64,000 bases of DNA from contig NC_081406.1 of the NCBI RefSeq assembly GCF_030272615.1, forward strand, positions 480,410,900 through 480,474,899. Direction: 5' to 3'. Below the pieces are notes generated by a model that made no database searches, was not told the origin of the DNA, and saw nothing but the letters and a program-made list of their open reading frames with translations. Source of the DNA: Cryptomeria japonica (Eukaryota; Streptophyta; Pinopsida; Cupressales; Cupressaceae). The position numbers and the translations under genes were made by a program. Below, one piece after another: positions 32,260 through 43,736 of this stretch (position 1 is the first letter of the stretch; every line of letters begins with the position of its first letter).

Positions 32260-33078
32260 TCTCATGGGATAAGGTTCTGTGGGATAAGAAACAAACCTAA
32301 GCTTGGATCACTTATCTCACAGAGATAAATGGAGATAGTTGAGATCGTGCGGGAGAAGAAAAGTAACAATGAAAAGTGCAAGGCAGGCCCCAGTTCTTTT
32401 TCTGAGTTGACTGGGTTAGCCGGTCAACTCACTTAGGTTCAATCAGATGGAAGGGCTTCTGGTTGTCAATGGGTCAATTTCCCCTTTTCTCTTACTAGTC
32501 GCTGGATTTTTAGACATAGAAAAGAGGCCATGGGATAAGAATTTTCAAAGGAAAGGAGTATCTCCTCTCTTATCCCGTGAATTGGAACAAATGCATCGAA
32601 GAGGCTGCAAGATAAGAGAAGTCAAAGATGGGTAGACTTTTGGCTTATCCCATGAGGTGAAACAAAGAGAAAACCTTATCCCGTGGGATAAGAAAGAAAG
32701 AAGATGAAGTAAAGTGAAAGGCTTTCTCTTATCCTGTGAAGGAAAACAAAGATGAGAGAGTTCGTGGGATAAGGAGCAAACATAAACTACCAAGCATTTT
32801 TCTTATCTCATAGGGTAAATTCGAGGACACAAATAGCCCGTATGATAAGAAAAAAGCAAGCAAAGATATTAAGGCCTTATCCCATGAGGTCGAGAAAAGG
32901 TATCAAAGGCCATGTAGGATAAGAAAACAAGAGTGAATAAAAGGCTTTCCCTTATCCTGCAGGAGGAAATAAAGACACAAGTTGTCCCGCGGGATAACAA
33001 AAGCAAAGCAAAATCAAAGCAATATTCTTATCCCGCGAGGTTAAAAGGGACCCGTAGAGATGTTGCGGGGTAAGAATA
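32260..33078. repeat. Array of CTTATCCC/GGGATAAG palindromes in the F LTR
   Basis: I count about 19 full or half sites. The clearest is 32675-32692, CTTATCCCGTGGGATAAG (8-bp arms). Others are near 32311 (TTATCTC-ACA-GAGATAA, altered on both arms), 32569, 32644, 32875, 32949, 32984 and 33028. Spacers are purine-rich and 20-60 bp long. The half-site contains GATAAG, the plant I-box core, and GGATA, a MYB-type core, so the array could act as an LTR enhancer. That role is inference. Confidence 0.85.
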
Positions 33079-34338
33079 CAGTGTATTCAATAATCAAAAT
33101 AGCCAAGGAAGCATGGACCCGAGGTGCCATGTCAACCACCCACGACCGTTGGATCTTCATAATGCCTGATCCGACTGCCATGTTTTAATCATCGATTGAG
33201 CCTGTTGGATGCCTAGATGGAGAGATCTCATGCATCCATCTTCGCATGAATCTCTCAAATCAACGGTCAACATTTGAATTCATAGAGGCCATTGCCATTT
33301 GAACTTTTGTAGGTGGGTTGTTGTCGACCCAACTATCAAGATGTTCTTCTTGCTCAGGTTGACACCTCATAACTGTTTTGATCACCCTCCAACCACTAGA
33401 TTTGCTCGTCATTACTTCAGACGTGACCCTGTAGGCCATTTTAAGATGCCACCATGCCCTCTATAATGTAGAATAGAGACTTTTAGCCATGAATGTTGGT
33501 AGGGATTAGTTCATCGCGGGGTTTTGTTTTGGGCTTCTAGAGACAGAGGAATAGCTTGTAGAGCTGTTACAGTACACCATCAAATATATTGATCTGATCT
33601 CTTCTCCTCCTCTTTAATTTTTTTTGTAACCTAACCCGGGTAGGGTTAGGGTTTTCTCAATGTAACCATTTGAGTTATGCCTAAACTATCAAGGCAATTT
33701 TGTACATTTTTATCAGGATCTTCTCCCTTCTTTTCTCATGTAGAACTCTTATGTTTCTCTGTACTTGTAAAGTTCTACCTTGCCCTTACATGAATAGAAT
33801 TCACCTGTTTTGCCTCCTTTCAGTTTTGACAATTTGTGTATTTATTTTACCTCTTTGTTTGACTTCATTTTAATTTGTTTCCTGAGTATAGATGAATGTG
33901 TTGATTAATTGTGGATATCATTTGTGAACTGGATCAGTTCTTCCTGGTATCTTACGAATTCCAACCTTCACTCTACACTTTAGGGACTAGTTAAGATAGG
34001 AAATTGTGCATACTTGGGTAGTCTTATTCATTTTCTATGCAGTTATAGGAAGGAGAGATCATCATTTCAGTTTGGGTGCAAACCCCTTTCCCTCTCTTTC
34101 AGTTTTTCTTTCCTCCTTCTCCCTTTCCTCCTTCTCCATTTTCCTTGTCAAACTATAGATTAGTTTTATCAATGTTGGGTTGATCCAACACTCTGCATTC
34201 AGATTGAAGAGGAATATGACCTTCTCCGGAGATTCAACCTCACAACAATGCAAGGTCCCACACTTGAGAGGTTGATTCAATGTTTCACAAGGTTGGTGGT
34301 CAAGCTTGATCACCAGGGGTGCAAACTTTCATGTTAAA

Positions 34339-34570
34339 AATAGCTTCACTACCAGATTCACTTACTATAAATAGAAGGTTCCTCAACTAAGCTCAAACAT
34401 GGATATAGAATGGCTTGGAATTGAAACTGAGACTGAAATGAAGACATGGAGTGACAAAAATCTTTAGTAACTACCACTGAGACTCTTTATCCAAACACAT
34501 GATCCTACAAGAGTCAAAATAATAGGCCAATCCCTTGATCTCCAATGCTCAATAAAATAGGGACATTACA
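34339..34570 (-). repeat. Remnant of the H 3' LTR
   Basis: It aligns with about 51850-52084, both ending GGGACATTACA. It is cut on the left by F. Confidence 0.88.
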
Positions 34571-34586
34571 GTCCTCCCACCCTGAA
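34571..34586 (-). other. Polypurine tract of element H
   Basis: On the minus strand the sequence reads TTTCAGGGTGGGAGGAC directly before the LTR start TGTAATGTCCC. This is the usual plus-strand primer of gypsy-type elements. Confidence 0.75.
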
Positions 34587-36048
34587 ATTTCTTGTGCTCA
34601 AGCAATCTCTACTGCAAAAAAATTCCACTCCACCAGAGGTCCAAAAGATGATTTGTGAAATGTCCAACACATCTCCAACTGACCCTTGTAGCACCAACAT
34701 AAACACAATTGTGCAAGGAAAAACATCATGCCTACTACCCAACCCATGCGCACAAGTATAGTGCTTCAACATCAAAACATGTTCAAGAAGGCCAAGGATG
34801 ATTTGGTATACTCTCAGCACACTGAACATGCTGCAATGCTCAACTATAAACCCTATTTGGAATCCCAATGTACCCAAAGAATTCCAAACTCTATACTCAA
34901 TGCTTAACTTAATGCTAGAATCCCAAATCCTTAATAGAAGATAGCCAAAATGAACATCCTCAAACTTCTGCTACTCAACACTGATCCCAACTTCACCATA
35001 CCAAAAGTGGTGAAGCCAACCAATAGGACCCACCTAAACTAAAGTGCTAATCTTGTCACCACCTATGTCCCAATGCAACTGAGAGTCACATCCATCCGTA
35101 TTATGGAGATAAGAACTCTTGAAGGTGTCTGTATCATAACCACTATCTCCATACTCAACTAGACTGTCATGGATGTGCTGACTCTGTAAGTAGTTCCCTA
35201 CTAGCTTGCAGTTGTCGATTCCAGCTACTAAAGATGGTGAATACCCATCCCACCAAGGATGGTATAATCTTAGAGCCAATCTGCATTGATGCATCATCAA
35301 ATCCTCCACATGTGGAGAAAAAGAAAAATGATGAGAACTCCTCACTCTGTAGTTATGGTAGAAATCTCCAACCTCTGTCAATGGCTCATCACTAACAACT
35401 CTAGAATTAGGAGATGGCTCAAATCTCTGACTCTGAATAGGTGATTGGGCAGGGGCTCTGGTAACCCTCACTACAATCCCAACCACAAACTTTCTATGAG
35501 GAAGCATTGTATTCAAAGTATCTACAATGACTCCCACCAAATGTTGAATGTTGCATGAACCTCAGATGAGAGCATCCTTAGTGACTCCAAATGGCCCCTC
35601 CTGAAACTCTAGACTCTCAAGCAAGTACTCAATAAAAAATTTGTGTACTAAAAATAATATGAGGCAGAATCAACCTTTTCTTCTGCAACCTTAAGCTGAT
35701 CACACCGACTCTACAACATAACAAGTTGGTGTTTAGAATCAGCTGAATGGGATGAAGTAATAGATTTGCTTCCAAGAGAGGGAAACAAATCTACATGAGG
35801 AACATACTCCCAACCAGATGATACTCTATGAGTCTCCTATGAAGATGATGGAGTAACATCGTGAATTAACACACAAATCTAAGGAGAATCTAGTACCACT
35901 ACCATACAAGAGCTATCAACAATCTGACCAACATCATCTCTCATAGTACTAACCCCGAGAGAACCTAATGCAACATGTGGTTCTCTGCTGCTCTCAACCA
36001 AAATACTCATCCCATTTGAGACTAGTGCACCTGTATCGATGATAGATG
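34587..36048 (-). pseudogene. Decayed unknown ORF of element H, C-terminal side
   Basis: The longest open part is 35034-35540 (168 codons). Further minus-strand segments extend to 36048 with stops between. Residues are Ser/His/Asp-rich with no known motif. A coiled-coil-like piece (HQLVML, SRCDQLKVAEEK) is readable near 35690-35740. The stretch continues beyond D at 43335. I cannot name the product. Confidence 0.4.
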
Positions 36049-37459
36049 TGATGGTATGATGAAAGAATAAGGATCCGGTCAACTACTGAGAGGGGAAGGT
36101 GAATTAGTAGATAGAAAATTTGATAAACTTCACCAATCTCTAAATCAATCTCTCAAAGTAAACTTAGAACTATCAATGCAATATCAGTATCAAGATAAAA
36201 CAGACAAGCTAAACCAGTTGATTGCTACAATAGGTTAACAATAAATAACTTGTAACTCACAAAATCCAAATACTTTTACTAAACATAAGTAAAACTTCAT
36301 TTCATATTGTTGCCAGTTATCATGACATATCAAAGTGGATTAAGTAGTTAAGAAAATCGACCATAGAAAACATAACCACACAAGCATTCACAACTTGACA
36401 CAATATTTTTGACATGGAAACCCAAATGGGAAAAACCATGGTGAGATGAGACTCACAAGATAACTATCTGAACTCTTCTGAAGTTCTCCCCGTTAGGAGC
36501 CAATCCTGTTAAAGCTTTTACAAAAAGTTCTGTTAAGAATAGATCCTATTAGGGACCACCTGGTTAAGGGATTGACTATAATGCCTTGTTATAAGAAATA
36601 CCCTATGAGGAGTAACCTTTGTAAAGGTTTTAGAATCCAAGCTAATGGATCACTTTGTTAGAGGATTTGAATAGCACCAAGCTTGTTAAAGCTTACCCGG
36701 TTAGGGGATTTCAATCTATTGTAATTGTTAGAAAACAACAAGAGTTTGTTGATCTGTTTGAATAACATTACACTTGCTTGTTCAGATCTTTTTCATGCTC
36801 CTATCCGCCTTTACTCAAACTACAGATACATCATCCAGTTCAACAACCATACACTCAACTAAAACTTTGTCAATACTAAAACTAAACAACTCATCAACCT
36901 TATAAACAATCAACTAGGTCAGTAACACAATAAAAACCTAATTCACATAGAGATTACAAACAAGTGAGTTCAAGTATGACCATTGAATTACATAACAATC
37001 TCTACACAGCATTCAAGAAATCCTCGACCGCTCCTTGATCACCGCTTCACCGAACTTAGTAACTCATCACGTGCTTTTCATTACATGCAGTATACTTGCT
37101 CATTCCCAAGACAAAAATTGTTACCTCAATGCGCCAAATACACTTTGAAACTCTCTTCATACAATATGCATACGTGTCATAATCATTACCACTCATCATC
37201 AGATCATAAACCAATATAGCCAATTCACCAAACTTAATCGGTTAGGGTTTATCAAAACAACAAGTAGGGTTTACCGGTTCAACTCCCCAATACATAGCAA
37301 TACCAGTTCACTCCACAAACTTACCTACCGATTACAGTTTCCTTTCACTAGCTCTTTCTACCGATTACAAAACAACATTACAACAATATCATTACCAGTT
37401 AATTGACATTAATGACAACATAACATATCATTAATGCAATCTTAATGCAAATGCCAACA
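36049..37459 (-). repeat. 3' LTR of element D
   Basis: Plus-strand ends TGATGG and GCCAACA. It aligns with 41924-43334. Repeated ACCGGTT/ACCGATTA words lie near 37270-37370. Confidence 0.92.
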
Positions 37460-37739
37460 ATTTCCCCCTTTGGCATTGATGTGATTGTGAATAGGAATCC
37501 TGGTTTACATTTTACCATGTCTTCAGCTTGTCACTGGTTCTTCTCCCATAATCACATAGTTATTCTCCCCCTTTGACAACAATGCCAAATTGAAAGTAAA
37601 ACATGCAATGTAAAACTTCACAGTTCAGCATCAACAACCTGCAACTTGATGCTCCCCTTGTGGAATAACTCCACTTCTATACCAATCCTGCTATAAAATT
37701 TTGCAAGTAGCTCCAAGACTGATGTACTCTACATCATGC
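37460..37739 (-). other. Polypurine tract and 3' untranslated region of element D
   Basis: The minus strand reads CAAAGGGGGAAAT at 37472-37460, abutting the LTR. A second CAAAGGGGGAGAA lies at about 37570-37582. There is no gene. Confidence 0.85.
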
Positions 37740-39260
37740 TCAATTAACCTCATGAAGGGGTACAACCCCTAGCTGACTTCTAAGATACTCAAAAGCAGTC
37801 TTAGACAGAGGTTTAGTAAAGATATCTGCAAGCTACTCCTTGGTAGAAACATGCTCCAAGATCACATCTTTACTTTGCACTTTTTCCCTCAAGAAATTAT
37901 ACTTCAATTCAATATGCTTGGTTCGTGCATGCAAGATAGGGTTCTTTCAAATATTTATGGCTCTGGTATTGTCAGATAAGATCTTTATAGGTTCTGTAAA
38001 CTTAATCTTGAAACCTTCTCAAATGTGCCTCATCTAGATAGCTTGGGTACAATTCATATAAGCTACAAAATACTCAGCTTTAGCAGTAGACTGTGAAATA
38101 CAACTCTGCTTCTTTCTACTCCATGAAACAAGTCTTCCTTCCAGAAAGAATGCTCCACCGGTTGTTCTTTTCTCATCATTAACATTACCTGCCCAGTCTA
38201 CATCCGTGTATACCTTCAAATCAAAATTTCCTTCATATGGATACCATAATCCATAGTCAACAATACCTTTCAAATTTCAAAATATCCTCTTGGTTTCTAT
38301 CAAATGTGTTTCCTTTGGATTCTTCTAAAATCTTACAACTAGACCAATTGCATGAGCTATATCTGGTCTGCTGTGAACAACATAGTACAATTTTCCAATC
38401 ATTGACATGTATTCCTTCTCATCAACAAATGTGGCCTCATCTTCCTTAGATAGCTTACAACCTGTAACCGTTGGTGTCCCTACTGGTTTATAGTCACTCA
38501 TACCAAATGTCTTTAATACCTCCTTCACATACTTAGAGTGTGTAATGAAAATACCACTCTTCATTTGCTGTATTTGCAAACCTATGAAATTTTTTATCTC
38601 ACCCATTAGAGACATTTAAAACTCACTTTTCATTTCATTTTCAAGTTCATTGCTCATGTCATCATTCCTTCCAAATATGATATCATCTACAAACACTTCA
38701 TTAACTAGTATCTTATCTGCTTCAAATTTGAGATATATGTTGCTATCTTCACTAGTTCTCTGAAAACCTATCTTCATCAGGTGTGAATGAAGCCTTTCAT
38801 ACCATGCTCTCAGTGCTTGTTTTAATCCATATAATTCCTTATGAAACTTACATACCATGTCTTTCTCATTAGTCAGAGCGTAACCATCTGACTACTCAAT
38901 GTATACTTCCTCTTCCAGTATTCCATTCAAAAATGTTGACTTTACATCCATCTGGTATACTTTTAATCTCTTATGTGCTGCAAATGCAAGTAAAGTTCTG
39001 ACACCTTCCATTCTAGCCACTAGTGAAAAATTCTCACCATAATCTTCTCCTTCTTCTTGTGCATAATCTTTGCAAACCAGTCTAGCTTTGTTGCGAACAA
39101 CAAAACCATCTTCATTCAACTTGTTCCTGAAAACCCACTTAGTACCTATTACATTTTTATTTACTGGTTGGGGTACTAGATTCCAAGTGTTGTTCTTCTT
39201 AATTTGTTTAAGCTCCTCCTCCATAGCTTGAACCCAATGAACATCTCCAAATGCTTACTT
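37740..39260 (-). pseudogene. pol: Reverse transcriptase and RNase H of element D
   Basis: Reading down the minus strand: [50 protein letters not shown], a catalytic box FVDDIIFG, then RNase H with YTDVDWAG, STAKAEYFVA (usual STAEAEY has Glu) and a C-terminal IADIFTKPLS-type end, stopping at 37740. Phase changes occur near 38280-38330, 38615 and 38880, with several TAG stops. Confidence 0.9.
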
Positions 39261-40389
39261 AGCAGTTCTAGGTTCAATAGTGGAGATCATGCAAGAATTC
39301 TCTTTGATTCTTCTTCTGGTCAATACTCCAGCATCCTTATCTCCAATAATCTGTTCAGGATTGTGATTGAGTCTCACATACCTCAAAATAACATGATCAT
39401 TATCTTAAGGTTCTTCTTCATTGTTAGCATCATCTTCTTCTGAATCTACTTGTTCTAATTGAACCGGTACAACAACATTCTCTTTACCAGTTTAAGGTTT
39501 CACAGGTTATGGTTCGAAAAACAAAATGCAAGGATCTTCATCTTTTTTCTCCACACTGGTTTCCTTTGAGACTTTAGGATACTCATCCACTCGAATATCA
39601 TCACTCTCAATGATTCTTTGTGTCTGGTTGTTATAACATTTGTAGGCCTTACTCTTGGTGGAATAACCAAGAAATATACCTTCATCACTTTTAGCCTCAA
39701 ACTTGCTAATATAGTCACCTCTCTTAATAAAATATTTGCTACCAAATATCTTGAAATAACTAACATTAGGTGATATACCATATTAGTATTAATAAGGAGT
39801 CTTGTCCTTACCTCTTTATACCAAAATCATGTTCATTGTGTAGATAGTTGTGCTGATAGCTTCTCTCCAAAAAGTCTTCGCTACACCTCCTTGTATCAAC
39901 ATTGTCCTAGCAGCTTCAACAACTGACCAATTGTTTCTCTTTGTAATACCATTCTACTGTGGTTTCCTCGGTGCAGAAAGTTTCTGCTTGATACCATTCT
40001 CTTCACAATATCTAGTGAATTCCTCAGAAGTGAATTCTCCTCCTTGATCAGTCCTCAGACACTTTGTCTTCTTACCACTCTCCTTTTTAGCTAAGGCCCT
40101 GAATGCCTTGAACTTACTAAATGCCTATGTTTTATCCTTCAAGAATGTGACCCACATGATCATTGAGCAATCGGTAGTGAATATCATGAAATATCTATCA
40201 CCTTGAATACTTTTAGTCCTTATTGGTCCATAGAGGTCTGTATGAACCAAATATAACAGATGTTTCGCTGAAAAAGATTTTCTCTTGAAAGTTGAGGATG
40301 TCATCTTTCCCAACTGACATTCCTTATAGAGAGCATTAACCGGTTTGTCCAACTGAGGCAAGCCTCTCACTGTCTTTGACTTACTCACT
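39261..40389 (-). pseudogene. pol: Integrase of element D
   Basis: The core reads LVHTDLYGPIRTKSIQGDRY (Asp 1) and CLRTDQGGEF (Asp 2). The position of the catalytic Glu, usually in GVVERKN, reads GITKRNN, so the triad is broken. The C-terminal region has FKIFGSKYF and GIFLGYS-like text. The N-terminal zinc region ends in LYKECQLGKM. Stops (mostly TAG) and shifts occur throughout. Confidence 0.88.
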
Positions 40390-40860
40390 TTAACAATGTT
40401 ATCAAAATTTATATGACAAAATATCCTATGACAAAGCCAACTATCATCTACTTTAGAAATTCAATAGTTGTCGATTTTAGGATTCAGGTGAAACAAGTTA
40501 CCTTTAGTCTGCTTGCTAGTTGCAATCAGTTCACCTTTGCTCCCATATATTTTACACATACCATTTTTAAACTCCAATGAATATCCTTTGTCATTGAGTT
40601 GGCTAAAACTTAACAAATTGTGCATTAGACCTTCAACCTAGTAGACATCATCTGCACTGCTCTTTCCATTAAGAGAAATAGTTCCCTTACCTTTAACCTG
40701 CATGTAGGGTGAGTCATTACCAAATCTTACAACTCTGCCATCAAATTCCTTTAGAGAGAAATTTTCTCTGATCACCAGTCATGTGATGTGAACAACCACT
40801 ATCAATGATCCAATCATCAGAATTATCCATTCGTGAAACTAAAGCCTTTTGATCAGATGT
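40390..40860 (-). pseudogene. pol: Protease of element D
   Basis: The minus strand near 40830-40780 gives DWIIDSGCSHHMTGD with the catalytic D-S-G. It is followed by VKGKGTISLNGKS, DDVYYVEGLMHNLLSFSQL and a tail like that of B. At least one frameshift lies near 40765. Confidence 0.85.
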
Positions 40861-40989
40861 TTCCTCTTTAATGGATGAAAACATGATGTCTTCATTAACA
40901 TCACCATCAGATTCTTCATCAGTGATACCACCATCAATTGCAATAAGACAATATATTTTGCCTTTTCCCTTGTACTTCTTGAATTTCTC

Positions 40990-41860
40990 TCACTTGTGCT
41001 CATTATCACCATTAGGACAGTTAGTAGTTATGTGTCCAATCTTGTTGCATGCAAAACATTTTAAAGGTAATTTACCTCTATATTTGTCGGTACCTCTGGG
41101 AAACCGCTTGGCCAATAATGCTTCAAGCTCAACCAAACTGTCTTCATCATCAACTTCTCTACTGGATCTAGATTCATAACTATGACTGACATCTCTACTT
41201 TTCCTCATAGATGGGTTAGAAACTAAAGATCTAAATGTTGATTTAGATTTCTGAATACTACCATCATAACCATTTAATTCAAAAGCAGTAAGCTTACCAA
41301 TGATGGAGTCAAGGGTTACCTTGGTTTTTTTAATAGATTTCAACTCTTGAATGGCTGCAACTCGGATAGCGTAGACCAGTAGAAGGGTTCTCAACACCTT
41401 ACTAACTACTGTGGCATCATCCATTTTACCACCAACACTCTTGATCTCATCAACTATCTCTTTTATACTCTGACCATACTGTTTGATATTATCACCTTTA
41501 GCCATCTGCATGTCATCAAACTTTCCTCTTAGACTCTCTTCCTTGGAAATATTTACATGTTCATCACCGCTATAAATCTCTTCAAGTTTCTTCCATACCT
41601 CATATGCAGTCTCCAGACCATGGACATCTGCATACTCTGCATCAGACAAATAACTGATAATAGCCTCTAGTGCTTGATTATTTTCTTGTTGCTCTTTTTT
41701 TTTATCATCAATCATAATCCCACTAGGTGCAACATATTGAGTATTAACATGTTCTCAGTATTGATTTCCAAGACTCTTGATATAAATTTTTATTCTATCA
41801 CTCCATATCCTATAGTTGTCTCTATTAAAATTCAGACCTTCTTTCTTCATCATGATCTAC
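40990..41860 (-). pseudogene. gag: Gag of element D
   Basis: The open part (41715-40990, 241 codons) has the UBN2-type gag helices (ETAYEVWKKLEEIYSG, KFDDMQMAKGD, VLRTLL), an acidic-basic linker and one CCHC knuckle, CFACNKIGHITTNC. The true start lies upstream near 41860, where NRDNYRIWSDRIKIYIKSLG is readable with a stop after it. Confidence 0.88.
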
Positions 41861-41906
41861 AAGATCTTTACCTCAAGCTATTAGGATTAGACCTTAGAGG
41901 ACCTGA

Positions 41907-41921
41907 GATGCTCTGATACCA
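41907..41921 (-). other. Primer-binding site of element D
   Basis: The minus strand reads TGGTATCAGAGCATC two bases inside the LTR, an initiator-Met-type primer site. Confidence 0.9.
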
Positions 41922-41923
41922 AT

Positions 41924-43334
41924 TGATGGTATGATGAAATAACAAGGATCTGGTCAACTACTGAGAGGGGGTGAATCAATAGATAGAAAAAATGATAAAA
42001 TTCACCAATCTCAAAATCAATCTCTCAAAGTAAACTTAGAACTATCAATTCAATATCACTGTCAAGATAAAACTGTCAAGCTAAACTGGTTGACTGTTAC
42101 AACGGGTTAATAGTAAACAACTTGTAACTCATAAACATCCAAATACTTTTACTGAACATAAATAAAGCTTCATTTCATGTTGCTTCTAGTTATCATGACA
42201 TATCAAAGTGGATTAAGTAGTTAAGCAAATCAACCATAGAAAACATAACCACAAAAAACATTCACCACTTGACACAATATTTTTGACGTGAAAACCCAAA
42301 TGGGAAAAACCACAGTGAGATGAGACTCACAAGATAACTATTTGAACTCATCTGAAGTCTTCTCTATTAGGAGCCAATCCTGTTAAAGCTTTTGCAAAAA
42401 GCTCTGTTAAAAATAGATGTTGTTAGGGACCACCCGAATAAGGGATCAACTATAATGCCTTGTTAGAAGCAATACCCTATGAGGAGTAACCTTTGTAAAG
42501 GATTTAGAATCCAAGCTAATGGATCACCTTGTTAGAGGATTTTAATAGCACCAAGCTTGTTAGAGCTTAACTGGTTAGGGGATTTCAATCTATTGTAATT
42601 GTTAGAAAATAAAAGGAGTTTGCTGATTTGTTTGAATAGCACTACACTTGCTTGTTCAGATCCTTTTCATGCTCCTATCTATCTTTACTCAAAATAAAGA
42701 TACATCATCCGGTTCGACAACCACACACTCAACTAAAAATTTTCTAACACTGAAACTAAACAACTCATCAACCTTATAAACAAATCAACTAGGTCGGTAA
42801 CATAACAAAAACCTAATTCACATAGAGATTACAAACAAGTCGGTTCAAGTATGACCGTTGGATTACATAATAATCTCTACACATCATTCAGGAAAGCCTC
42901 GATCACTCCTTGATCACCACTTCATCCAACTTAGTAACTCATGATGCGCTTTGCATTACATGCAGTATACTTTCTCATTCCCAAGACAAAAACCATTACC
43001 TCAACACGCCAAATACACTTTGAAACTCTCTTCATACAATATGCATATGCGTCATAATAATTACCGCTCATCATCAGATCATCAACCAATATAACCAATT
43101 CACCAAAATTAATCAGTTAGGGTTTATCAAAAAAACAAGTAGGGTTTATTGGTTCAACTCTCCAATACATAGCAATACCGGTTCACTCCACAAACTTACC
43201 TACCGGTTACAGTTTCCTTTCACTAACTCTTTCTACCGGTTACAAAATAACATTACAACAATATCATTACTGGTTAATTAACATCAATGACAACATAACA
43301 TATCATTAATGAAATCTTCATGCAAATGCCAATA
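41924..43334 (-). repeat. 5' LTR of element D
   Basis: Plus-strand ends TGATGG and GCCAATA. The G-tract GAGAGGGGGTGAATC near 41963 is the complement of the C-tract found in A and B LTRs. Confidence 0.92.
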
Positions 43335-43690
43335 GGATGTAGCCACATCCCCACTACAACCCGTGGATATCAAATCATCGCCAACTGCTACTATAGGAAA
43401 CTGTACTATAACTGTAGATGGTGAAGACTGTCAATTGCATGGTAAAGTCCTCTAACCATGACTGTGCCTCCTAAAGGGCCAACTAGGTGCTCTCCAATGA
43501 GTTTGTAGTCACCTCAAGCTCATGAGTGAGCTGGTCAACCTCCTCTTCCTTCCCCTTTAGTGCATCATGTTGTCCTCAATTTCAGCATGACCAAAATCAT
43601 GAGGAAACCCTACAAAACTGGTCTATATCATACCTTACAACCTCTGAGAGAGCTTGATCGACCTCGTCAGTTAGCTCATTTAGCTTTTCG
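43335..43690 (-). pseudogene. Coiled-coil segment of element H interior
   Basis: The minus strand encodes KLNELTDEVDQALSEVVR and, further on, KGKEEEVDQLTHELEVTTNS with intervening stops. It continues the 34587-36048 stretch across D. This looks like a heptad-repeat protein of unknown role. Confidence 0.5.
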
Positions 43691-43736
43691 CTTTTGGTTT
43701 TTATTGTTTTCTAAGTTCTTTAGATTTGCAGTTTTT

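Larger units (their letters stand above)
13998..34338 (+). mobile_element. Element F: Ty3/gypsy retrotransposon, interrupted by A, B and C
   Basis: Visible parts are the end of the 5' LTR (6125-6142, 13998-14270), primer site, gag (split by B), protease, an extra RNase H-like domain, RT, RNase H, integrase and the 3' LTR (about 31916-34338). The 5' LTR pieces match 34040-34338. All genes carry stops and at least three frameshifts. F itself lies in the 3' LTR of H: after 34338 the sequence continues as H LTR matching 51850 onward. Confidence 0.9.
31916..34338 (+). repeat. 3' LTR of element F (about 2.4 kb)
   Basis: It starts TGTTGGGAATTTTTG and ends near CATGTTAAA. Positions 34040-34338 match the visible 5' LTR pieces and preserve the uninterrupted site for A. 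Two palindrome families fill 31985-33080. The region about 33600-33800, with a CT-rich block and ATG-poor AT-rich DNA, may be the U3-R border. There is no gene. Confidence 0.8.
36049..43334 (-). mobile_element. Element D: Ty1/copia retrotransposon, minus strand
   Basis: LTRs 36049-37459 and 41924-43334 (both 1411 bp as delimited) flank, in minus-strand order, primer site, gag, protease, integrase, RT, RNase H and polypurine tract. The flanks AGATG and GGATG form a 5-bp duplication with one mismatch. Its proteins are of the same type as those of B. Many stops and frameshifts make it inactive. Confidence 0.93.

Noticed and set aside
39500-39781. 93-codon minus-strand frame
   Set aside because: Shadow of the D integrase C-terminal region, which reads in another phase of the same strand.
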